A DNA stretch of 64,000 nucleotides from Streptomyces lincolnensis. GTDB lineage: Bacteria > Actinomycetota > Actinomycetes > Streptomycetales > Streptomycetaceae. The DNA is taken from NCBI RefSeq assembly GCF_001685355.1, contig NZ_CP016438.1, forward strand, positions 2,542,001 to 2,606,000. The letters run 5' to 3'. The notes below the pieces were generated by a model. It did no database searches, was not told the DNA's origin, and was given only the letters and a program-made list of their open reading frames with translations. The position numbers and the translations under genes were made by a program. Positions 25,507 through 34,399 of this stretch are shown piece by piece. Positions within the stretch are counted from its first letter, which is position 1, and every line of letters begins with the position of its first letter.

Positions 25507-27705
25507 ATGCGCCCCCGACTTCTGCTCCTCGCCTGTCTCTCGCTCCTCCTCTCCCTGTTCGCCGCCCCACCGACGTCCGCCCGCCCAGGAGCACCACCCG
25601 TGAAGCAGCCCCAGTACGCCGGCTATCTGTTCGCCTACTTCACCGGCGAGGGCACGGCCGACGGCGAGCAGATCCGCTACGCCCTCAGCCGCGGCAACGA
25701 CGCGCTGCACTGGCGGGAGCTGAACGCGGGCAAGCCGGTCCTGACGTCCACGACCGGCGAGAAGGGGCTGCGCGACCCGTTCGTGATCCGCTCCCCCAAG
25801 GGCGACAAGTTCTATCTGATCGCCACCGACCTCAGGATGTACCAGAACAGCAGCGGCAGCTGGGACGACGTGCAGCGGCACGGCAGCAAGTCGATCATGG
25901 TGTGGGAGTCCACCGACCTGGTCCACTGGACCGACCAGCGCCTGGTGAAGGTGTCCCCGGACAACGCGGGCAACACCTGGGCGCCGGAGGCCTACTGGGA
26001 CGACTCCCTCGGCGCCTACGTCGTCTTCTGGGCGTCGAAGCTGTACGCCGAGGACGATCCCGACCACAAGGGATCGACGTACAACAAGATGATGTACGCG
26101 ACCACGAAGGACTTCCGCACCTTCAGCGCGCCGAAGGTCTGGAACGACCCGGGCTACTCGGTCATCGACTCGACGGTCGTGAAGTACAAGGACACCTACT
26201 ACCGCTACACCAAGGACGAGCGGGACCCGGCCTCCAGCTCTCCCTGCGCCAAGTTCATCACCGGTGAGAAGTCGACCAGCCTGACCTCCACCAAGTACGA
26301 CTTCGTCGCGGACTGCATCGGCAGCGGGGCGATGGAGCGCGGTGAGGGGCCGACGGTGTTCAAGTCCAACACCGAGAAGAAGTGGTACCTCTTCATCGAC
26401 GAGTACGGCGGCCGCGGCTACCTCCCCTTCGAGACCACCGACCTCGACTCGGGCAAGTGGACCCCGTCCACGAACTACCAGCTGCCGGCCAGCCCCCGGC
26501 ACGGCACGGTGCTCCCGGTGACGCAGGCGGAGTACGACCGGCTGCTCGCCGCGTATCCCGCCTCCCCCGCCTCGGTCGTGGACGCGACGGCGAAGGGCCA
26601 GAAGGGGTACGCCCTCGTCACCGAGGCGGCCTCGAAGGTCGTGCTGCCGATGGAGCCCGGTACCGACCTCGGGCGCCTCGCCCCGAAGCTCTGGATCGGC
26701 GAGGGCTCGACCGTGAGCCCCCGGTCCGGTACCCGCCGGGACTTCCGCAAGCCGCAGACGTACACCGTGACGGCCGCGGACGGGACGAAGCGCACCTGGT
26801 CGGTCGAGGCGGTGCGCACCGGCAGCCCGACCCTGCCCGGCCTCAACGCCGACCCGGACGTGCACTATCTGAACGGCGAGTACTGGATCTATCCGACGAC
26901 GGACGGCTTCCAGGGCTGGAGCGGGACCAGATTCAAGGCGTACTCGTCGAAGGACCTGGTCCACTGGAAGGACCACGGCGTCATCCTGGACCTCGGTCCG
27001 GACGTGAGCTGGGCGGACAAGAACGCGTGGGCGCCGGCGATCGCCGAGCGGGACGGCAAGTACTACTTCTACTTCTGCGCCGAGCAGCAGATCGGTGTGG
27101 CGGTGGCGGACTCCCCCGCGGGCCCGTTCAAGGACGCCCTGGGCAAGCCCCTGGTGGCGAAGGGCGGCTCGCTGAAGGGCCAGATGATCGACCCCGCGGT
27201 CTACACGGACGACGACGGCACGTCGTATCTCTACTGGGGCAACGGCCACGGATACGTCGTGCCGCTGAACGACGACATGGTGTCCTTCGACGCGTCGCGG
27301 GTGCAGGACATCACCCCGGACAACTTCCGCGAGGGCTCCTTCGTGATCAAGCGGAAGGGCACGTACTACTTCATGTGGTCCGAGGACGACACCCGCAGCG
27401 AGAACTACCACGTCGCCTACGCGACGGGACCGTCCCCGCTCGGCCCGTGGACCAAGAAGGGGACGATCCTGTCGAAGCGTCCTGAGTACGGCATCCTCGG
27501 CACCGGCCACCACTCCGTGGTGAAGGCGCCCGGCACCGACGACTGGTACATCGTCTACCACCGGTTCGCCCTGAACGGTCCGGGGAAGCCGGGCGGTGAC
27601 GGCATGCACCGCGAGACGACGATCGACCGCATGAGGTTCGCGGCGGACGGCTCGATCGTGCCGGTGGTGCCGACGCTGGAGTCGATCAAACCGGTGCGCC
27701 GCTGA
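25507..27705 (+). CDS. Secreted GH43-type arabinanase/arabinosidase with two propeller modules
   Basis: 732 residues. Signal peptide 1-26 (LLLLACLSLLLSLFAAPPTSA). Module 1 (about 36-350) has a GH43-like five-bladed propeller pattern (YLFAYFTGEG, KGLRDPFVIRSPKGDKFYLIATDLRMY, NTWAPEAYWD). A short Ig-like linker domain (about 355-435) follows. Module 2 (about 440-732) is a full GH43 domain, with the likely catalytic base in LNADPDVHYLNGEYWIYPTTDG and the acid Glu in NFREGSFVIKRKGTYYFMWSE. It probably trims arabinan side chains of pectin. Its stop is 3 bp from the convergent phosphatase gene. Exact specificity is not readable. Confidence 0.85.
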   Translation: MRPRLLLLACLSLLLSLFAAPPTSARPGAPPVKQPQYAGYLFAYFTGEGTADGEQIRYALSRGNDALHWRELNAGKPVLTSTTGEKGLRDPFVIRSPKGDKFYLIATDLRMYQNSSGSWDDVQRHGSKSIMVWESTDLVHWTDQRLVKVSPDNAGNTWAPEAYWDDSLGAYVVFWASKLYAEDDPDHKGSTYNKMMYATTKDFRTFSAPKVWNDPGYSVIDSTVVKYKDTYYRYTKDERDPASSSPCAKFITGEKSTSLTSTKYDFVADCIGSGAMERGEGPTVFKSNTEKKWYLFIDEYGGRGYLPFETTDLDSGKWTPSTNYQLPASPRHGTVLPVTQAEYDRLLAAYPASPASVVDATAKGQKGYALVTEAASKVVLPMEPGTDLGRLAPKLWIGEGSTVSPRSGTRRDFRKPQTYTVTAADGTKRTWSVEAVRTGSPTLPGLNADPDVHYLNGEYWIYPTTDGFQGWSGTRFKAYSSKDLVHWKDHGVILDLGPDVSWADKNAWAPAIAERDGKYYFYFCAEQQIGVAVADSPAGPFKDALGKPLVAKGGSLKGQMIDPAVYTDDDGTSYLYWGNGHGYVVPLNDDMVSFDASRVQDITPDNFREGSFVIKRKGTYYFMWSEDDTRSENYHVAYATGPSPLGPWTKKGTILSKRPEYGILGTGHHSVVKAPGTDDWYIVYHRFALNGPGKPGGDGMHRETTIDRMRFAADGSIVPVVPTLESIKPVRR

Positions 27706-27708
27706 GGG

Positions 27709-28506
27709 TCAGCCGACGAAGTACGTCGGGTTCGGCAGCTTGTACGTCCTGTCTGCGTAACCGCCGTCGAGGTCGGAGTACTGGTCGCCGAAGTTGGCGA
27801 TGATCTCGTATCCGAGGTCCCGCTCGATGTGCTTGCGGGTGCCGGACTTGTACTGCACGGTGGTGCAGGTCCAGGTGCCCGGAGTGGCGCAACCGCTCAG
27901 GTAGGACGGCGGGTTGGCGGTGTTCTTCAGGAACATGTGGTCGGCGTCGAGGTTCACCTCGGCGCCGACCTTCTTCAGGTTCTCGACGGCCGCGGAGCGC
28001 TGGGCCTCGCTGAGCCCCGAGTTGTAGAAGACCTCGACGCCCTTCTTCGCGGCGTACCGCACGAGTTCGGGGCTGCCGAAGACGGCCGGCCGGTCGGCCT
28101 TGTTGACGTAGGCGGCCCAAGTAGCCGAGTTGTAGGTGTAGTTGTAGCGCTTCTCGTAGTCGAGGCTGAGCAGCAGCGTGTCGTCGATGTCGAACACGAC
28201 CGCGGGCTTCTCGCCGTGGTGGACGGCCTTGCGGGCGGCCTTGTCGATGTACGTCCTCGCCGCGGCGTCGATCGACGCCAGGTCCTTGGCGTACGGGCTG
28301 TCCGGGGACGCCTGGTACACACCGTTCGCGTCGGCCGCGGTGCCGTAGTAGGTGTCGATGTCCTTGACCAGGAGCCCGATGTTGTAGGGCTCGTGCGTGG
28401 AGTTCGCCGTGGACTGACCGGCGGTCGCCATGCCGGCCCCGTAGAGGGCACCGGCGGCGAGGGCACAGGCGGCGGTGAGGGCTGCGAGACGCAGTGGCTT
28501 ATGCAT
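27709..28506 (-). CDS. Secreted HAD-family class B-type acid phosphatase
   Basis: 265 residues. Signal peptide (about 1-30, ALAAGALYGAGMATAGQ). Haloacid dehalogenase catalytic motif DIDDT in AVVFDIDDTLLLSLDYEKR, where the first Asp is the nucleophile, and a motif II-like region FYNSGLSEAQRSAAVENLKKVG. These match the acid phosphatase class B/OmpP4 group. ATG 28506 starts the signal peptide directly; the in-frame upstream part is unrelated. It is the only gene of the region not obviously linked to pectin use; it may scavenge phosphate. Confidence 0.83.
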   Translation of the reverse strand: MHKPLRLAALTAACALAAGALYGAGMATAGQSTANSTHEPYNIGLLVKDIDTYYGTAADANGVYQASPDSPYAKDLASIDAAARTYIDKAARKAVHHGEKPAVVFDIDDTLLLSLDYEKRYNYTYNSATWAAYVNKADRPAVFGSPELVRYAAKKGVEVFYNSGLSEAQRSAAVENLKKVGAEVNLDADHMFLKNTANPPSYLSGCATPGTWTCTTVQYKSGTRKHIERDLGYEIIANFGDQYSDLDGGYADRTYKLPNPTYFVG

Positions 28507-28529
28507 GACAGACGTTCTACGCGCGTCAC

Positions 28530-28554
28530 CCCGGCGGGCGCGAGACCCGCCGGG
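28530..28554. terminator. Hairpin between PL9 and phosphatase genes
   Basis: CCCGGCGGG (28530-28538) pairs with CCCGCCGGG (28546-28554) across 7 nt. It is followed on the plus strand by six A residues. It lies downstream of the minus-strand PL9 gene and just upstream of the phosphatase start. Confidence 0.55.
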
Positions 28555-28601
28555 CAAAAAACGGGTCAAGCGCCCCGGGGCCGGAGTGGGCGGGCGTCAG
28601 G

Positions 28602-29714
28602 TCAGTTCATGGTCGAGCCGATGGTGGTGCTGCCCGTCGTGAGGAACGTGGTGGCGGGCAGGGTGCCGCTGGAGCTGCGGGCGTTGTACGTGCTGCTCGC
28701 GTCCGTCGACCGGAAGGCGGGTGTCGAGATGCCGGAGTCCCAGTTGTTGCCGGACGACACCACCGAGGAGCTCTTGCTCACCGAACCGCCGCCGTTGCTC
28801 ACCGCGAGGTTCTTGCCGAGTTTGGCGGTGCCGGTGGCGAAGTAGTAGCCCCATTTGGCGTTGGCGTAGGCGGTGGTGCGGTTGATGACGATGGCGCCCT
28901 TGTTGCTGTTCTCGGTGAAGCCGTTGCCGGCGTTGTCCCAGGCGGCCGAGTTGTTGACGACGTGCGCGACGACCTCGCCGTCGCCGCCGAGCTTGTAGCC
29001 GTTGCCGTCACCGGCGAACGCGGAGTCGGACCAGCGGTTCTTGCCGTTGCCCATGGCCCAGGTGTGCTCGATGGTGACGGGCGAGGAGAAGGACCAGAAG
29101 TCCAGGCCGTCGTCGGAGTTGTTGTAGAGGCGGGCCCCGGTGATGAGGTTGCCGCTGCCGGAGCCGAACTTCACGGCGATGCCGTCGGCGTTCTCGCCGT
29201 GGGTGGCGGCGTCGTAGTGGCCGTAGCTGTCGATGTTCTTCACGGTGTTGTTGACCGTGCCGTCGCCGGTGAGCGTGAAGCCGGAGTCGCCGCCGTTGAT
29301 GGTCTTGATGGTGTTCCAGACCGTGCCGGTGCAGGACTGGCAGACCACAGCACTGTCCGGGGAGTTCTGGAAGGTCATGTTGGAGACGTTCCAGTAGTCG
29401 GCGGTCAGCTTGAAGATCCAGGAGCCGGAGGGCAGGGACGAGCCGTCGATCTTCACCGTCTCCGAGCCGTACGCGGTGAGCGTGATCGGCGCGGAGGATG
29501 TGCCGTTGGCCGTCGACTGGAGCGTGGCCGTCGGGTAGTAGGTGCCGCCGCGGACCTGGATGACGGTGCCGGCGGTGGCGTTCTTGATGGCGTTGGACAG
29601 GTCGGTGGAGGTGCTGACGACCACGGTCGCGGCCTGCGCCTGGGTGGGGAGGACGGCGAGGCCGGAGCCGAGGGCCACGGCGGCTGCCGTGAGCAGAGCG
29701 GTACGACGAGACAT
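28602..29714 (-). CDS. Secreted pectate lyase, PL9 family (second copy)
   Basis: 370 residues with signal peptide about 1-28 (LLTAAAVALGSGLAVLPTQAQA). It has the same PL9 signature as the lyase at 24189 (NADGIAVKFGSGSGNLITGARL, NSDDGLDFW) and matching N- and C-terminal segments, so the two are paralogues. A CQSC pair in this copy (SAVVCQSCTGTVWN) is absent from the other. ATG 29714 has AAAGGA upstream; an ATG at 29822 lies within the neighbouring esterase gene and is rejected. A 49-bp gap separates it from the upstream esterase. Confidence 0.88.
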   Translation of the reverse strand: MSRRTALLTAAAVALGSGLAVLPTQAQAATVVVSTSTDLSNAIKNATAGTVIQVRGGTYYPTATLQSTANGTSSAPITLTAYGSETVKIDGSSLPSGSWIFKLTADYWNVSNMTFQNSPDSAVVCQSCTGTVWNTIKTINGGDSGFTLTGDGTVNNTVKNIDSYGHYDAATHGENADGIAVKFGSGSGNLITGARLYNNSDDGLDFWSFSSPVTIEHTWAMGNGKNRWSDSAFAGDGNGYKLGGDGEVVAHVVNNSAAWDNAGNGFTENSNKGAIVINRTTAYANAKWGYYFATGTAKLGKNLAVSNGGGSVSKSSSVVSSGNNWDSGISTPAFRSTDASSTYNARSSSGTLPATTFLTTGSTTIGSTMN

Positions 29715-29763
29715 GGAGTGCGGGTCCTTTCGTCGTGCTGTGGGGAGATGAGCGGGGGGACGG

Positions 29764-30918
29764 TCACAGGACGCTGTCGAGCCAGGCGTAGACCTCGTCC
29801 TGCATGCGGTCGACGAAGACATGGCCGAGGTCGGGCCAGGTCTTGAGGCGCAACCGCTCCTCGGCGTGGCGCGAGCGCCAGACGGCGGTCAGCTTGTCGT
29901 GGGCCACCCGTACGCCGTCGGCGGGGAAGAGGGTGTCCAGGGCGCCGCTGAAGAAGAGCATCGGCCTGGGTACGGCGATGCTCGCCACGTCGGGGAAGTC
30001 GAGGAACCGGGGGAGCCCGGGGTGGAGCATGTAGTAACTGGACTGCCCGCGCAGCGTGTTGTTGCCGGGGACCATCATTTCCTTCAGGCCGGTCATCCAG
30101 CAGACGGCGGCGGTGGCCGCGACGGTGTCGGTCAGCGCGGCCGTCTGCCAGGCGCGGTAGGCGCCCATGGAGAAGCCGAGGGCGGCGACCCGGCGGGCGT
30201 CCACCCGGTCCAGGCCGGCCAGGAACCCGGCGGCGCGGGCGTCCTCGCGGGCCATGAGCCCGGCGAGCGAGGAGCCGAGGTTGTAGAAGTTGCTGGCCAG
30301 CGCCTGCTGTTGGTCGTAGGTGAGCGGGCCGCGGTCGCCCCAGCCGAGGGCGTCCAGGCAGAGGACGACGTATCCGCGCCTCGCCAGTTCGTCGCCGACG
30401 AAGCGGCCGCTGAAGTACTTGTCCGCCCAGGCCTGTGCGGAGGAGAGCCGGGTGTCGTCGTACCAGGGGCGGATCAGTTTCTCCTTCCCGATGTCGAACC
30501 TGGCTCCGTGGTCGTGCAGGAGCAGCACGGCGGGGAAGGGGCCGGGGCCGTGCGGGGTGAGCAGGGCGCCGCGGACGCGTTCGTGGCGGGTGAGGGAGAG
30601 GGTGACCAACTCCCTTGAGTAGCCGTCGCCTTGGGGGCCGGAGGTGAACTCCGGCGTGTACCGTGTGCTGTTCTGGCGTGGGACGATGAGGTGTTCCTCG
30701 ACCACCGTCCGGGCGGCCCTGCGCCAGGCCTTGAAATCACGGACGGGTGAAGTGCCCCAGGCGAGCGGGAAGTTCAGCTCGTTCTTGAGGGCCGGATAGA
30801 AGCCGGGCAGATTCCCTCCCACCAGGTCGGCGGCCTCCGCGTTCCCGGAGCCCGCCCCGAGGAACGCCGCCGCCGCGGCTCCCGCCACGAACGTCCGGCG
30901 GCCGAGCGGCTCACTCAT
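29764..30918 (-). CDS. Exported alpha/beta-hydrolase, acetyl-esterase or dienelactone-hydrolase-like
   Basis: 384 residues with a twin-arginine-type signal (LGRRTFVAGAAAAAFLGAG). The nucleophile elbow is GFSMGAYR (Ser250), with a likely Asp in FFSGALDTLFP and His in PDLGHVFV completing the triad. The oxyanion region is LLLHDHGARFDIG. It overlaps the upstream PL1 gene by 8 bp and ends an operon of two methylesterases, a pectate lyase and this gene, so removing acetyl or other ester groups from pectin is a reasonable inference. Its exact carbohydrate-esterase family is uncertain. Confidence 0.75.
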   Translation of the reverse strand: MSEPLGRRTFVAGAAAAAFLGAGSGNAEAADLVGGNLPGFYPALKNELNFPLAWGTSPVRDFKAWRRAARTVVEEHLIVPRQNSTRYTPEFTSGPQGDGYSRELVTLSLTRHERVRGALLTPHGPGPFPAVLLLHDHGARFDIGKEKLIRPWYDDTRLSSAQAWADKYFSGRFVGDELARRGYVVLCLDALGWGDRGPLTYDQQQALASNFYNLGSSLAGLMAREDARAAGFLAGLDRVDARRVAALGFSMGAYRAWQTAALTDTVAATAAVCWMTGLKEMMVPGNNTLRGQSSYYMLHPGLPRFLDFPDVASIAVPRPMLFFSGALDTLFPADGVRVAHDKLTAVWRSRHAEERLRLKTWPDLGHVFVDRMQDEVYAWLDSVL

Positions 30919-32179
30919 GCGGCCTGCCTTCCTTCGCGCGACCCGCCCCGGCGTGCCGCAGCACGTGACGCTCCACGGCCGAGGGGGACTTGAGCACGCG
31001 GTAGTCGTAGACGTCGGCCGGATCCCAGCCGACCTCGCCGCCGAGGCCGAGGGCGCCGGCCACCGCGTTCAGTCCGGCGGGGCGGCCGTTGAACCAGGAC
31101 CCGGTGTCGCGGAAGTGCTCGCCGCCGTAGTCGGCGACCGCGAGGGCGGGGGTGCCGCCCCGGTGGCGGAACACGTTGCGTTCGGAGAAGAGCGCGGACT
31201 CCACGCCGACACCGAGGGCGTAGAGCGGGGTCCGGCCCCGGTACACGTTGTTGACGACGTGCACCTGCCCGAAGCGGACGCGCGGGGCGCGCTGCGCGAT
31301 GTCCGTGAAGAGGTTCCTGACGAGGGTGACCTTGAGGTGGCCGCGGTCGCGGTCGCCGCGGCCGTCGCCCGAGCCGATGAGGATCGCCTTGTCGTGGTCG
31401 GTGAACCGGCTGTCGGAGACGGTGACGAAGTCGGAGCCGTCCTCGATGTCCAGCAGTCCGTCGTGCCGTCCGACCCGCTCGCCGTGGAAGCCGAGGGGCG
31501 CCTCGCGGTCCGGGAAGCGGCCGTCGGTGAAGGTGCAGTGGTCGACCCAGAGGTGTTTGCCGGTGATCACGCTCAGCGCGTCGAAGCGGGCGTTCCAGCT
31601 GCCCTGCGTCCCGTCGTCCGGCGACCAGGTGGTGAAGTGGTCGACCGGGGCTTCGAGATGGAGATTGCGGACGATGATGTTCGTGCCGGTGTTGACCGTG
31701 AGGAAGACCCCGAGGAGGCGGGCGTCGCCACCGGCGCCGACGAGCGTGGTGTTGCTCGGCACGGTCAGCTGGATCTGCGCCTTCTCCCGGTTCGACCCGG
31801 TCTGGCGGAGCTGACGCTGCCGCTTGCAGTAGTCGTACCGGGTGTCGGACCAGGTGGTGCCGTCCTCGCCGAAGCAGGACATGTACTGCCCGAGGTCGTA
31901 GCCGGGCGCGTAGTCCTGCTCCCCTAGCAGGGAACCGTCGTCCGCCTCATGGCCGTTGATGTCCCCGACGACCCGGATCACCTTGGGCGTGGCGGGGTCG
32001 CCGCCGTTCGCCAGGGCCTCCTTGAGCTCGGCGCGGGTGTGCACCGTCCACGTCGTGCCGCCCGCTCCCCCGGTGGTCCCGGCGGCCCAGCCTTCCGGGC
32101 CGCGCCCTGCGGCGGAGGCCGGCGGGGCCGCCGTCAGCAGGAGGCCCGCCAGCAGCGCGGCGGCCGCCGCCCTACGCAC
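30911..32179 (-). CDS. Secreted pectate lyase, PL1 family
   Basis: 422 residues. Signal peptide 1-23 (AAAAALLAGLLLTAAPPASA). PL1 beta-helix motifs: EGWAAGTTGGAGGTTWTV at the N-terminus, NTTLVGAGGDARLLG, HLWVDHCTFTDGRFPD, GRHDGLLDIEDGSDFVTVSDSRFTDHDK (calcium-binding Asp residues) and RAPRVRFGQVHVVNNVY with the catalytic Arg region. Positions 30911-30918 overlap the next gene's start and 32172-32179 overlap the preceding methylesterase's end, so the three are translationally coupled. Confidence 0.9.
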   Translation of the reverse strand: MRRAAAAALLAGLLLTAAPPASAAGRGPEGWAAGTTGGAGGTTWTVHTRAELKEALANGGDPATPKVIRVVGDINGHEADDGSLLGEQDYAPGYDLGQYMSCFGEDGTTWSDTRYDYCKRQRQLRQTGSNREKAQIQLTVPSNTTLVGAGGDARLLGVFLTVNTGTNIIVRNLHLEAPVDHFTTWSPDDGTQGSWNARFDALSVITGKHLWVDHCTFTDGRFPDREAPLGFHGERVGRHDGLLDIEDGSDFVTVSDSRFTDHDKAILIGSGDGRGDRDRGHLKVTLVRNLFTDIAQRAPRVRFGQVHVVNNVYRGRTPLYALGVGVESALFSERNVFRHRGGTPALAVADYGGEHFRDTGSWFNGRPAGLNAVAGALGLGGEVGWDPADVYDYRVLKSPSAVERHVLRHAGAGRAKEGRPHE

Positions 32180-33203
32180 GGGGCCGCCAGTCGCGCAGAT
32201 ACGTCCGCCTGGTGTGCGACGCGGCTTCCGCCGGTGTCAGCAGGGGCCGGTTCTCCGGGACCGTGATCACCGCGCCGGGACCGGAGTTGCCGTACTCCCG
32301 AAAGCGCATGGTCTGCCAGGGGTACGCCTCGCGCATGTTGGTGTACGGCGTCACCGCGTCGATGCCGGGTCCGATCCGGGTGTCCCGGACGACGAGGGAG
32401 GGCCAGGCCGTCGTCTCGTACGTCGGCACCCAGGGCCGGGCCAGCTTGTACGCCCCGTCCTCGGCGCCCGAGGTGATGCGGGAGCGCAGGGCGAGGATGC
32501 CGTACGGGTTGGCGCGGGCGGTGGACGGGGCGAAGACCATGCCCTTGGGGGTGAAGGCCACGTCCCGCTGGAGGGTATGGAAGTGGCATTCCTCGAAGAC
32601 GGCGGTGGCCCGGCCGAAGACGAAGTCGACGTCGCCCTCGATGTAGCAGTGGTGGAAGTACTGCCGGTCGAAGGCACCGAGCGCGGTCGTCTCGACGAAG
32701 ACGGTGTCCTGGTGGGCCAGCAGGCGCACGTTCTCGAAGTGGGTGCGGTCGCCGTACGTGTAGGACGCCACCGCCTGGGTGCCGGTGATCTCGGGGTGGT
32801 CGGCGCGCAGCCAGTCGTTGGCGAGCGTGAGGTCGCGGACGGTGAGGCCGGGGGCCGCCGAGGTGAAGGTGGCGGAGCCCGCGGTGCCGTGGGTGCCGGA
32901 GCCGTCGGGCTTGGGGGTGCCGTTGGCGTTGTCGTAGACGATGACGGTGCGGCGGGGGTCGCGGGTGGCGCCGCGCAGGGTCAACTCCGCCTTGGATGCT
33001 GGGATGTTGACGACTTCGCGGTAGGTCCCCGGGTGCACGACGATCGTCCAGCCCGGTCCGTCCACCGCGTCGACGGCCGCCTGGACCGAGTCGCCGGGGC
33101 GCACGTGCAGGACCCGGCGGCCGGAGGCGAGCGCGGGAGCGGCCCCCGCGCCGACGGCCGCCAGTCCCCCGGCGATGCCCGTCAGCAGGGTGCGTCTGCG
33201 CAT
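32172..33203 (-). CDS. Secreted pectin methylesterase, CE8 family
   Basis: Demethylates homogalacturonan so that pectate lyases can act. 343 residues with an N-terminal RRRTLLTG and hydrophobic signal (Tat-like). Pectinesterase signatures: VHPGTYREVV, GTQAVASYTYGDRTHFENVRLLAHQDTVF (first Asp region), EGDVDFVFGRATAVFEECHF (second catalytic Asp) and KLARPWVPTYETTAWPS (Arg/Trp motif). ATG 33203 is used; the long upstream extension lies over the next gene. It is immediately downstream of another CE8 gene, with one base between them. Confidence 0.9.
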   Translation of the reverse strand: MRRRTLLTGIAGGLAAVGAGAAPALASGRRVLHVRPGDSVQAAVDAVDGPGWTIVVHPGTYREVVNIPASKAELTLRGATRDPRRTVIVYDNANGTPKPDGSGTHGTAGSATFTSAAPGLTVRDLTLANDWLRADHPEITGTQAVASYTYGDRTHFENVRLLAHQDTVFVETTALGAFDRQYFHHCYIEGDVDFVFGRATAVFEECHFHTLQRDVAFTPKGMVFAPSTARANPYGILALRSRITSGAEDGAYKLARPWVPTYETTAWPSLVVRDTRIGPGIDAVTPYTNMREAYPWQTMRFREYGNSGPGAVITVPENRPLLTPAEAASHTRRTYLRDWRPRA

Positions 33204-33204
33204 G

Positions 33205-34326
33205 TCAGCACGGCTCCTTCCACGGCTCCCAGTCGCCGAGGTAGGCCGCGCGGGTCGCCGACGCGGCCTGTTCGGCGGTGAGTTGGGGGCGGTTCGCGGG
33301 GACGGTGACCGCCGCGCCCGGTCCGCTGTTGCGGTACTCGGCGAAGCGCTGGTTCTGCCAGGGGAAGGAGTCCGACATGGCGGCGTAGGGCGCGACCGCG
33401 TCGATGCCGGGGCCCAGCCGGGTGTCACGGACGACGAGCGACGGGCGGGCGGTGGTGTCGGAACTGGGCACCCAGGGGCGGGCGAGCTTGTAGTGGCCGT
33501 CGGGGGCCTCGCTGCTCACCCGGCTGCGGGTGACGAGGTATCCGCGCGGGTTGGCGCCCGCCGTGGAGGGCGCGAAGACGAAGCCGTACGGGGCCGAGGT
33601 CAGGTCGGTCCGGGTCAGGGTCCGGAAGTGGCAGTTCTCGTACACGGCGGTGGCCCGGCCGAAGACGAAGTCGACGTCGCCCTCGGCGTAGCAGTGCGAG
33701 AAGTACTGGCGGGCGAAGACGGTCAGGGCCATGGAGTCGGCGTACAGGGTGTCCTGGTGGCCGAGGAAGCGGCAGTGGTGGAAGGCGGAGCGGTCGCCCT
33801 GCACCTTGATGGCGACGGCCTGGGTGCCGCTGATGCCGGGGTGGTCGGCGCGCAGCCAGTCGTTGGCGAAGGTGAGGTGACGGGCGGTGAAGCCGTCGGC
33901 CTTCACGGTGGTGGTGGCGGAGCCGGTGGTGCCGTAGGTGCCGGAGCCGTCGGGTTTCGGGGTGCCGGCGGCGTTGTCGTAGACGATCACGACCTCGCGC
34001 GCGTCCGTGCCGGCGCCGAGCCAGGTCATCTCCGTGCGGCTCGCGTCGACGGCGACCGTCTCCCGGTACGTCCCCGGCGCGATGACCAGCGTCCAGCCGC
34101 TGCCGCCGGCCGCGGTCACGGCGGCCTGGACGGTGGTGTGGTCACCCCGGCCGACCTGGTCGACGTAGAGGGTCGTCGGGGTGAGGCGTGCGGCCGGGGA
34201 ACCGTAGCGGCCGAAGGGGCGGGGGCGGGCGGTGGCCCGGGTGGGGAGCGAGGCGAGGCCGAGGGCGGCGCTCGCGGTCAGGAACCCCCTTCTGGAGAAG
34301 GGGAGTCGGCGTTCGGGCGAGGGCAT
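33205..34326 (-). CDS. Secreted pectin methylesterase, CE8 family (tandem paralogue)
   Basis: 373 residues with a twin-arginine signal (SRRGFLTASAALGLASLPTRA). It has the same catalytic blocks as its neighbour: IAPGTYRETV, GTQAVAIKVQGDRSAFHHCRFLGHQDTLY, EGDVDFVFGRATAVYENCHF and KLARPWVPSSDTTARPS. The two proteins are alike along their length, pointing to a tandem duplication. First gene of a four-gene operon (CE8, CE8, PL1, esterase). A terminator for the previous gene lies just upstream at 34360-34386. Confidence 0.9.
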   Translation of the reverse strand: MPSPERRLPFSRRGFLTASAALGLASLPTRATARPRPFGRYGSPAARLTPTTLYVDQVGRGDHTTVQAAVTAAGGSGWTLVIAPGTYRETVAVDASRTEMTWLGAGTDAREVVIVYDNAAGTPKPDGSGTYGTTGSATTTVKADGFTARHLTFANDWLRADHPGISGTQAVAIKVQGDRSAFHHCRFLGHQDTLYADSMALTVFARQYFSHCYAEGDVDFVFGRATAVYENCHFRTLTRTDLTSAPYGFVFAPSTAGANPRGYLVTRSRVSSEAPDGHYKLARPWVPSSDTTARPSLVVRDTRLGPGIDAVAPYAAMSDSFPWQNQRFAEYRNSGPGAAVTVPANRPQLTAEQAASATRAAYLGDWEPWKEPC

Positions 34327-34359
34327 GCGGGTGCTCCTTCGCTGGCTCTTTCGGGGGTG

Positions 34360-34386
34360 CGGGCCGGGGCTGCGCGCCCCGGCCCG
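34360..34386 (-). terminator. Terminator hairpin after PL1 gene
   Basis: CGGGCCGGGGC (34360-34370) pairs with GCCCCGGCCCG (34376-34386), 11 bp with a 5-nt loop. It lies 14 bp beyond the stop of the PL1 gene at 34400 and before the CE8 operon. Confidence 0.7.
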
Positions 34387-34399
34387 GTCGGGAGAGGGG

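Noticed and set aside
25471..27609. 712-codon minus-strand open frame opposite the GH43 gene
   Set aside because: Shadow frame caused by GC bias; the plus strand encodes a clear secreted GH43 protein.
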